Part shown: one piece after another, positions 1-5,325 of the stretch | How positions within the stretch are numbered: the first letter of the stretch is position 1 | Layout: the number at the start of each line of letters is the position of its first letter | Assembly (NCBI GenBank): GCA_002403905.1 | Contig: DHIR01000003.1 | Location: 1-5,325, forward strand | Reading direction: 5' to 3' | Length of the DNA stretch: 5,325 bases | Source: Mucilaginibacter sp. UBA4741 | Lineage (GTDB): Bacteria > Bacteroidota > Bacteroidia > Sphingobacteriales > Sphingobacteriaceae | Made by a program: the position numbers and the translations under genes | Notes under the pieces: generated by a model | Database searches by the model: none | Told to the model about the DNA's origin: nothing | What the model saw: only the letters and a program-made list of their open reading frames with translations

Positions 1-39
1 TTTGGAGAGGATTTAGGTGAGGTTTTTTTGTACTACTTT

Positions 40-49
40 TATGTACATA
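40..49. promoter_or_regulatory. Palindrome upstream of GntR gene, possible operator
   Basis: TATGTACATA is a perfect 10-bp palindrome lying 41 bp before the chosen start of the GntR-type regulator. A second TGTAC lies 13 bp further upstream at 29-33. GntR regulators bind short A/T-rich palindromes as dimers and often control their own gene, so this is a candidate autoregulatory operator. It does not match the usual HutC-type GT-N-TA-N-AC pattern exactly, and a 10-bp palindrome can arise by chance in A/T-rich DNA. No convincing Bacteroidota promoter (TTTG plus TAnnTTTG at 19-21 bp spacing) could be fitted. TATAATTG at 67-74 is one base from the -7 element but has no correctly spaced TTTG. Confidence 0.2.
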
Positions 50-90
50 CATATCCACTAAAATCTTATAATTGTAAATTATTAAATAAC

Positions 91-819
91 ATGAGGTATT
101 CCATCGATCATAAAAGCCCCATACCCCTGCACGCACAGGCCGAAATGCTTTTGCGTAAAATGATAGCTGAAGAAGAGTATCAAAACGGCAAGATTTTCCC
201 TAACGAGGTGGAGCTGGCTAAGATACTGGCCATATCGCGCTCTACACTGCGCCAGGCTATTAACAAACTGGTTTTTGAGGGATTGCTGGTGCGTAAAAAA
301 CGTACCGGGACCAAAGTTGCCAAATCTGTTGTAAGCTCCAAATCAAACAACTGGCTAAGCTTTTCGCAGGAGATGAAGCTGCGGGGCATTACCGTTAAAA
401 ACTTTGAATTAAATATTTCATGGGTATTGCCTGATGAGGCAATGGTTGATTTCTTCGAGATAAAACCCGACCGCAAGGTGTTAAAGATGGAAAAGGTTAG
501 AGGTAATACCGACGAACCTTTTGTGTATTTTGTATCTTATTTCCATCCGCGGGTTGGCCTAACCGGCGAAGAGGATTTTAAAATGCCGCTTTACGAAATG
601 CTGGAAACCCAACACTCGGTTTTTGCTACCCTATCCAAAGAAGAAATAAGCGCTACTGCTGCCGATGAATTTATTGCCGGCAAATTAAAGATCCCGGTTG
701 GCAGCCCCGTACTATACCGCAAACGCTTCGTTTTTGACCACGGCGAACGCCCCATTGAATATAACCTGGGCTATTACAAAGCCAATAGCTTTGTGTATAC
801 GGTGGAGAGTTCGAGGTAG
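91..819 (+). CDS. GntR family (HutC/UTRA type) transcriptional regulator
   Basis: Predicted cytoplasmic DNA-binding repressor or activator of 242 aa, the usual size for the HutC subfamily. Residues about 10-77 form the GntR winged helix-turn-helix. The helical segment PNEVELAKILAISRSTLRQA (37-56) carries the recognition helix, and LVRKKRTGTKV forms the wing. Residues about 90-240 fit a UTRA effector-binding domain: the SFSQEMKLRGI entry (90-100), the central VLKMEKVRG strand and the late RPIEYNLGYYKAN segment. UTRA domains usually sense a small sugar-derived or organic metabolite; the ligand here is unknown. I chose ATG 91 because the family motif (YSIDHKSPIPLHAQ) begins right after it. The in-frame TTG at 28 would add 21 residues unlike the family. 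No Shine-Dalgarno is seen, only an A/T-rich leader, as is normal for Bacteroidota. The gene points away from the left edge and towards the minus-strand operon, with one small gene between. Control of that sulfatase/GH32 operon is plausible but unproven. Confidence 0.9.
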   Translation: MRYSIDHKSPIPLHAQAEMLLRKMIAEEEYQNGKIFPNEVELAKILAISRSTLRQAINKLVFEGLLVRKKRTGTKVAKSVVSSKSNNWLSFSQEMKLRGITVKNFELNISWVLPDEAMVDFFEIKPDRKVLKMEKVRGNTDEPFVYFVSYFHPRVGLTGEEDFKMPLYEMLETQHSVFATLSKEEISATAADEFIAGKLKIPVGSPVLYRKRFVFDHGERPIEYNLGYYKANSFVYTVESSR

Positions 820-993
820 GTGTGCTAATTAGGCACAAGTAGCCTTTACCCGCTTGGCGGCCCTACAGTACCTTGCGCCAGTTTTGGGCTTAATGGGCAT
901 AAAAAAAGTACGGTAACACTGAAATTCATATATTAGTATATTCAAATATATTGCGCCCATTTTCGCAAAAATAATTCACAATAATATTAGCAT

Positions 994-1545
994 ATGGAAG
1001 ATACATTTACCATTTTATTAGCTACATCTGTAGGTGCAGGTATATCATTTATAGCACAATATATTGTCGAATCAAGGAGATCAAAAAATGATAAATATAA
1101 ATTTTCTTATGAAAAAATAATATCAATAGGTGAGCGTCATTACGAATTTACAGGTGTTGCTTTATTGCTTTTTGAAGGTATTTTAAATAAGTTTCAAAAA
1201 ATGGGAGAATTTGAAAGTGAGCAAGCCTATCTCATTTATGAAAATGCCGTACAAATAATGGCAGAACATAACGAATCAATAATAGATAGGACGCATACGA
1301 TAACATCTGCAGATATATATTTTAAGATCAGTAAAATTTCGGTAGCTAATGAAATGATTCAACAGTTTAACTTTGAAATAGCAACCTTAATTGATGCATC
1401 GGAAGGAAACGCTCCTAATAAAGAAAAGAAAAAGAGCGAAGGGATAAGTCGAATAATTAAACTATTACAAGACTATATTCTAATTATAAATAAGGACAGA
1501 GAAATCATTGCAAAAACTATTCAAAGTCTGATAATAATAGCCTAA
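994..1545 (+). CDS. Hypothetical protein with one N-terminal membrane helix
   Basis: I do not recognise this 183-aa protein. Residues about 5-25 (TILLATSVGAGISFIAQYIV) are a hydrophobic segment followed by a basic stretch, ESRRSKNDKYK. By the positive-inside rule this suggests a single membrane anchor with the rest in the cytoplasm. The remainder looks mostly alpha-helical: a hydrophobic patch at about 53-64, a charged lysine-rich linker near 141-149 (PNKEKKKSE), and a C-terminal amphipathic or hydrophobic helix ending SLIIIA. No enzymatic motif is visible. Its DNA is far more A/T-rich than its neighbours; for example, bases 1081-1140 contain only 12 G or C of 60, against 34 of 60 in 1741-1800 inside the sulfatase. 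Such an A/T-rich orphan between better-conserved genes suggests horizontal acquisition. It converges with the sulfatase gene, 53 bp apart. The long open frame with ATG start and TAA stop supports real coding, but no homology could be checked. Confidence 0.7.
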   Translation: MEDTFTILLATSVGAGISFIAQYIVESRRSKNDKYKFSYEKIISIGERHYEFTGVALLLFEGILNKFQKMGEFESEQAYLIYENAVQIMAEHNESIIDRTHTITSADIYFKISKISVANEMIQQFNFEIATLIDASEGNAPNKEKKKSEGISRIIKLLQDYILIINKDREIIAKTIQSLIIIA

Positions 1546-1546
1546 T

Positions 1547-1581
1547 AAAAAAGCCCCCGAGCGCATGCGTGCCGCGTGCGC
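1547..1581 (-). terminator. Probable terminator region of the minus-strand operon
   Basis: Just past the sulfatase stop, read on the minus strand, lie GCGCACGCG (1581-1573), a 3-base loop GCA, and CGCATGCGC (1569-1561), which can fold into a 9-position stem with one C-A mismatch. TCGGGGGC and six T residues (1552-1547) follow. A GC-rich hairpin plus a T run fits an intrinsic terminator for the sulfatase end of the operon, but the 8-base spacer before the T run is longer than ideal. On the plus strand the same stem pairs fully, with one G-U wobble, but lacks a following T run, so it would end the 994-1545 gene poorly. The call is therefore tentative. Confidence 0.45.
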
Positions 1582-1598
1582 CAATAGCAATTTATTCC

Positions 1599-3338
1599 CT
1601 ACTCCACTTTCTTCCACGGCCCCGGCAATACATTACAACGTTTGGCATAAGCTTCCCACATATCATTCATTTTTTTAACCAGGTCGGGGTGTTGGGCGGC
1701 TACGTTGTTGAGCTCGCTGCGGTCGGTGCTGATATCGTACAGCTCCCACGGTGCCGAGGTATAGGTCATGCCTTTAAGGTCGGCCTCGCTTACCAGTTTC
1801 CAGTTGCCCATGCGTACGGCTTTATTCATTTCATGGTCCCAGTAAATGGCTTCGCGTTGTATGGGTTTATTATCAAAACTAGGCACCAGGCTTTTACCTT
1901 CAACCGGGGTAATATCATGCCCGTTATAAGTTTTGGGGTAAGGCGTTTTAGTAATATCCAGTATGGTTGGCATAATATCCATTTCGTGCCCGGCTTGCCC
2001 GCGCATTTCGCCTTTGGCTTTTAGGCCATCCGGCCAGTGTACAATCAGCGGGGTAGAGATCCCACCCTCATGCACGTAATGTTTAAACTTACGCAATGGC
2101 GTGGTTGATACATTGGCCCATTCCTGCATATAAGACACATAAGTATCCGCCGGGCCGGCCATTACGTTTCTACCCTGCATTACCAGCTTGCCATCCCGGG
2201 TGGTTACGGGTTTGATGGAATAGATCAGCGAATCCGGACCCAATTTGCGCACCCGGTTAGGATTTGGCGCTACCGGCCTTACTTCGCCATTGCCAATGAT
2301 CTCGGCGCAGGCGCCGTTATCCTGTAAAAAGAAGATCAGCGTATTATCGTACATACCATCGGCCTTCAATTGTTTAATAATGCGGCCTATCCCCTGGTCC
2401 ATCACATCTATCATAGCCGCGTAGGTTTCCATACGGCGCAGCATGGCCGGTTTATCCGGCTCGCTGGCCCAGGGCTTGCCATCAAATGGTGATAGCTCTT
2501 CGTCCTGTTTAATAACGCCCAGTTTTTTCATGCGCTCTAAACGCTCGTGGCGCAACTCTTCCCAGCCTTTATCAAAACGGCCCTTGTACTTGGCAATGGC
2601 TGCGTCAGGCGCTTGCATGGGCCAGTGTGCGGCGGTGTACGCTACATACATAAATAGCGGCTTGCTTTTATCGCGCTCCTTGATAAACTTGACTGAATTG
2701 TCTGATATCGCGTCGGTAAAATAATAGTGTTCCGGGTGATATTCGGGGTCGTTAGTGGTATTTACCAAAGTATTCCCACGGGTCAAATATCCCGGATCAA
2801 AATAATTGGCAGCACCCAAGATGATACCGTAATAATGGTCGAACCCGCGTTGCAGCGGCCAGTTCTGTTTATTGCTATTTGGCTTGGGGTCGTAGTTTAA
2901 ATGCCACTTGCCGGTCATTGCGGTTTCATAGCCAGCCGATTTTAACACTTCGGCAATAGTAACGGCATTATGGCTGAGGTCGCCGCGGTAACCGGGTAAT
3001 TTAAAATCATTGGAGGTCATCCAGCCCATACCGGCCTGGTGCGGGTCTAACCCCGTCATCAATGACGCGCGGGACGGGCAGCATCTAGCCGTATTATAAA
3101 ATTGGGTATAACGTAAGCCTTCTTTTGCCAGCATATTTAAGTTGGGGGTTTCGGCCTCGCCACCATAGCAGCCAAGGTCTGAGAAACCCATATCGTCTGA
3201 CAAGATCACGATGATGTTAGGGCGCTTTTTATCCTGTTGTTTATGAACCGGCTTGGGTGCATTGCCCCGCCATGAAATAATAACTGCCGAACCTGCAACG
3301 GCCAATAGGGCCACTAAACCAAATTTTAATTTTTTCAT
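1599..3338 (-). CDS. Secreted type I (FGly-dependent) sulfatase, AtsA-like
   Basis: Predicted sulfuric-ester hydrolase of 579 aa, the normal length for a secreted S1-family sulfatase. An N-terminal Sec signal or anchor (MKKLKF, then a hydrophobic run to about residue 22) has no lipobox cysteine, so the enzyme probably acts in the periplasm or outside. The alkaline-phosphatase-like fold is clear: ILSDDMG with metal ligands D48 and D49; the signature CCPSRASLMTG, in which C86 would become formylglycine and R90 supports it; GKWHL with K144 and H146; AAHWP with H238; LQDNGA with D340 and N341; and RKFKHYVHEGG supplying the second conserved lysine (probably K419). The GLDPHQAGMGWM and MAGPADTYVSY stretches resemble the arylsulfatase AtsA branch. 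Such sulfatases need a separate maturation enzyme (FGE or anSME), which is not in the window. It follows the GH32 gene by 44 bp without a terminator, so it is likely the last gene of the operon, suggesting a sulfated glycan as target. The exact substrate cannot be read from the sequence. Confidence 0.93.
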   Translation of the reverse strand: MKKLKFGLVALLAVAGSAVIISWRGNAPKPVHKQQDKKRPNIIVILSDDMGFSDLGCYGGEAETPNLNMLAKEGLRYTQFYNTARCCPSRASLMTGLDPHQAGMGWMTSNDFKLPGYRGDLSHNAVTIAEVLKSAGYETAMTGKWHLNYDPKPNSNKQNWPLQRGFDHYYGIILGAANYFDPGYLTRGNTLVNTTNDPEYHPEHYYFTDAISDNSVKFIKERDKSKPLFMYVAYTAAHWPMQAPDAAIAKYKGRFDKGWEELRHERLERMKKLGVIKQDEELSPFDGKPWASEPDKPAMLRRMETYAAMIDVMDQGIGRIIKQLKADGMYDNTLIFFLQDNGACAEIIGNGEVRPVAPNPNRVRKLGPDSLIYSIKPVTTRDGKLVMQGRNVMAGPADTYVSYMQEWANVSTTPLRKFKHYVHEGGISTPLIVHWPDGLKAKGEMRGQAGHEMDIMPTILDITKTPYPKTYNGHDITPVEGKSLVPSFDNKPIQREAIYWDHEMNKAVRMGNWKLVSEADLKGMTYTSAPWELYDISTDRSELNNVAAQHPDLVKKMNDMWEAYAKRCNVLPGPWKKVE

Positions 3339-3382
3339 AGCGATATTATATGCTTAAAGGTACAATTTCTGTTAATTCATAG

Positions 3383-5014
3383 TTACCAAACCGACTTCAT
3401 TTGGTATATCATTATTTTCTTTATAAACGCCCCCGGATTATCCTGCTGAAAATTGGCATCCACCTGAAATGATAGCCCCGTATCGTTTAATGGTGTTCCT
3501 AATTTTTTCACAATATACTGTTCTCCGTTGTTTATAAAAATCTCAGCAACGGTTTTGTCTATTAATATTTCAATATTGTTACGTTCATTAGGTAGATCCT
3601 GCGCTGTGAAATTTGCCAGCTCATTTCCCTGGTAAAACAGTCTAATATTTTGGCCGCTTTTAGTTTCTGTCGACATTTTTATATGCAGCGGGCCGGGCTT
3701 AATATTCTTTAAGATAGTATTAGCCTCTCTCAACGTTGCATTCCCAAATTCTTTGATAAGGGTGTGTAAAGTTTCTATCTCTTTTATTGGGTTGGCGTAA
3801 AGTCTTAATCCATCCTTTGTCGTATTTAAAGAAAACTCGGTGGGGAACAGCATCATCTGGTTAAAGGGCATACCCGGGTGCTCAATGCGTCCCCAGGCCA
3901 TTTGTACATGCCTGTCGCCGGGCATGTTAGCAAATGATTCGGCGGCATATAGGTCGCCTTTCGCATAACTTAAGCGCGGGCTTTCTGGGTGAAATTCTTT
4001 ACCGTCAAACGTCCCTATATAATAATCTGAACTACCGCCATGCAACACCCATTTCTTGTTAGCCAGGTTTCCATCAACAGCCATTTCAAAAAAATCAGGG
4101 CATTCATGCAGGCCCTTAAAATGGCTTTGTTTGCTCCATGTTTTCATATCCTTCGAATTGTAGAAGGATAAGCCATCGCGCTCAAAAAGAACCATTACCC
4201 AGGTTTTTGTTGGCTCGTAGTAAAACACTTTTGGGTCGCGGGTATCATTGCTGTGCATTTCGTCATTACTATCAATAACGGGGTTTCCTTTATAGCGTTT
4301 AAAAGTTTTCCCGCCATCTGTACTGTAGGCAATACATTGCACCTGTTTACCGCCCGATACTACATCAAAAGCTGTATAATAAAGCACCATTGCATCTTTA
4401 CCCCAGCCACCGTCATTGTTCTTATCGATAACCGCGGTGCCCGACCATGGCGAGCCCAAACTATCCAACATTAAAGCCGGAGCCGTTTCTGTCCAATGCA
4501 ACATATCTTTACTGGTGGCATGGCCCCAATACATATATGCGGTGTACCACGAGTTACCAAAAGGGAATGCCTGCCAAAATAAGTGGTAAGTGCCTTTATA
4601 GTAAATAGGGCCATTAATATCATTATTCCAACCCCTCTTTACCGTAAAGTGGAATTGCGGACGATTGCTTTCTTTATACAAGCTATCTGCTCCGGCAATT
4701 TTATCGGCCTGATAAATTCTTTTCAAAGCTGCGGTACTGGCATAGCTGGTGAGGGTTATGGTTTTGCCTTTAAACTCGTTGACATCAATAAAGATCCAGT
4801 AATCAACCTTTTGCTCGGCCAATTGAACAGGAAATTCGCGCAGTTCCTTGTTGCCCGAATAAATTTTTATCAACTTCATCCGGGCCTGTTTTCCTACCGG
4901 GATATTTAAATAGGTTTTGGTGATCTTAATTTTTATATCAGATGCGTTGGCGACAAAGGCCAAAAAAACGAAGGCGATTAATAAAAGGCTATAATTGATC
5001 TTTCTGTTTTTCAT
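3383..5014 (-). CDS. Secreted GH32 beta-fructosidase/levanase-like hydrolase
   Basis: Retaining glycoside hydrolase of family GH32, acting on beta-fructofuranosides (levan, inulin or fructo-oligosaccharides; linkage not determinable). 543 aa. Residues 1-24 form a Sec signal peptide with likely cleavage after ANA; no lipobox. Residues about 26-115 form an extra beta-rich N-terminal module, probably the DUF4980-type domain found before GH32 in Bacteroidota levanases. The five-bladed propeller runs from about 118 to 400 and keeps all three catalytic acids: nucleophile D132 in WNNDING, D260 in the RDP motif, and acid/base E304 in HECPDFFE. Other family marks are WGHATSKDMLHW, SGTAVID, AYSTDGGKTF and the MPFNQMMLFPTEFSL segment. 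The C-terminal beta-sandwich (about 405-543) contains IEILIDKTVAEIFINNGE. Unusually, the normal NDPNG is NDING, and the QHNP that usually follows is QAFP. The start at 5014 gives a clean signal peptide. It lies 12 bp after the stop of an upstream GH32 gene, indicating co-transcription. Confidence 0.93.
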   Translation of the reverse strand: MKNRKINYSLLLIAFVFLAFVANASDIKIKITKTYLNIPVGKQARMKLIKIYSGNKELREFPVQLAEQKVDYWIFIDVNEFKGKTITLTSYASTAALKRIYQADKIAGADSLYKESNRPQFHFTVKRGWNNDINGPIYYKGTYHLFWQAFPFGNSWYTAYMYWGHATSKDMLHWTETAPALMLDSLGSPWSGTAVIDKNNDGGWGKDAMVLYYTAFDVVSGGKQVQCIAYSTDGGKTFKRYKGNPVIDSNDEMHSNDTRDPKVFYYEPTKTWVMVLFERDGLSFYNSKDMKTWSKQSHFKGLHECPDFFEMAVDGNLANKKWVLHGGSSDYYIGTFDGKEFHPESPRLSYAKGDLYAAESFANMPGDRHVQMAWGRIEHPGMPFNQMMLFPTEFSLNTTKDGLRLYANPIKEIETLHTLIKEFGNATLREANTILKNIKPGPLHIKMSTETKSGQNIRLFYQGNELANFTAQDLPNERNNIEILIDKTVAEIFINNGEQYIVKKLGTPLNDTGLSFQVDANFQQDNPGAFIKKIMIYQMKSVW

Positions 5015-5026
5015 TTTATATGATGT

Positions 5027-5325
5027 TTATTTAATCGGCTGAATTTCTTTTTGATAACCCAATTCCTGCTCGCGTTTTAACCAGATCGATTCCAGGCGAT
5101 AAAGTTCAAGGTTAGTAATTTCACTTTGTCCGCCCGTTACTTCCAATCCTAAATTACGGTTAGTCTGATCCGGATAAAACAAGCGGGTAATATTAGCCTC
5201 GCCCTGGTCGCCGTAGATCTCTACCGAATTTCGGTCGATTATAAATCGCAGCGAAAGTTTATTGCCGGGCGCATCAACCTTAGTTTTGCTGTCTAAAAAC
5301 TGCAGCTCTTTCTCCTTTACATTGT
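5027..5325 (-). CDS. GH32 hydrolase, C-terminal part (cut by window edge)
   Basis: An open frame enters from the right edge and ends at TAA (5029-5027), giving the last 98 residues of a larger protein. They match the C-terminal beta-sandwich of GH32 enzymes: LSLRFIIDRNSVEIYGDQGE, then LGLEVTGGQ and the closing NLELYRLESIW. The same pattern occurs in the downstream GH32 protein (IEILIDKTVAEIFINNGE, closing IYQMKSVW), so the two are paralogues or at least share this domain. This copy carries a 17-residue charged tail after the final tryptophan. The catalytic propeller and start lie outside the window, so activity and secretion cannot be judged. The gap to the next gene is 12 bp, which makes a shared transcript likely, with this gene upstream. 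Family assignment rests on the C-terminal domain alone. Confidence 0.82.
   Translation of the reverse strand, partial: NVKEKELQFLDSKTKVDAPGNKLSLRFIIDRNSVEIYGDQGEANITRLFYPDQTNRNLGLEVTGGQSEITNLELYRLESIWLKREQELGYQKEIQPIK

Noticed and set aside
28..90. TTG start extending the GntR regulator by 21 residues
   Set aside because: The extension (YYFYVHTYPL and following) is unlike the family, and the conserved N-terminal motif begins just after ATG 91. The region also contains the palindromic candidate operator.
180..476. 98-codon open frame on the minus strand
   Set aside because: It lies antisense inside the clearly real GntR gene and resembles no known family.
821..837. Hairpin TGTGC/GCACA just after the GntR stop as a terminator
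   Set aside because: The stem is only 5 bp and no T run follows; it could easily be chance.
943..969. Minus-strand Bacteroidota-type promoter (TATATTTG at 950-943, TTTG at 969-966)
   Set aside because: The -7 element is an exact match, but the spacing of 15 bp is shorter than the usual 19-21 bp, the DNA is very A/T-rich, and no minus-strand gene lies downstream.
1569..2024. 151-codon plus-strand open frame
   Set aside because: It is the antisense shadow of the sulfatase 3' end and has low-complexity, non-family sequence; the 93-codon frame at 2443-2724 is the same case.
4253..4909. Two plus-strand open frames (4253-4474, 4583-4909)
   Set aside because: Both are antisense shadows within the GH32 gene, whose catalytic motifs are all in the minus-strand frame.

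Overview
The window looks like part of a polysaccharide-degradation locus from a member of the Bacteroidota, most likely a Sphingobacteriaceae-type soil or plant bacterium such as Mucilaginibacter or Pedobacter. That placement is an inference. It rests on the protein families (secreted GH32 with an extra N-terminal module, secreted AtsA-like sulfatase, UTRA-type GntR regulator), on moderate GC in the main genes, and on A/T-rich start regions with no Shine-Dalgarno sequence before any of the visible starts.

Layout: (i) 91-819, plus strand, a GntR/HutC-type regulator with a UTRA effector domain. Upstream is an A/T-rich leader holding a perfect 10-bp palindrome. (ii) About 900-1550, a strikingly A/T-rich segment with one small gene (994-1545, plus strand) for an unrecognised protein with one N-terminal membrane helix. 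Its composition differs from everything around it. (iii) 1546-1598, a short convergent intergenic stretch with a hairpin and an A/T run, probably the transcription end of the minus-strand genes. (iv) 1599-5325, three minus-strand genes read from right to left: the 3' end of a GH32 enzyme cut by the window edge (5027-5325), a complete secreted GH32 fructan hydrolase (3383-5014) and a secreted type I sulfatase (1599-3338). Gaps of 12 and 44 bp, with no terminator between, suggest one operon.

How they may work together: the two GH32 proteins point to fructan or other beta-fructoside breakdown outside the cytoplasm. The sulfatase in the same transcriptional unit suggests that the natural substrate carries sulfate esters, or that the sulfatase handles a co-occurring sulfated glycan. 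This pairing is the most interesting point of the window. No SusC/SusD pair, transporter, hybrid two-component sensor or sulfatase-maturation enzyme is visible here, so the locus would have to continue beyond the right edge. Whether the GntR regulator controls the operon cannot be told from the sequence. I see no RNA gene, CRISPR array, transposase or IS end.
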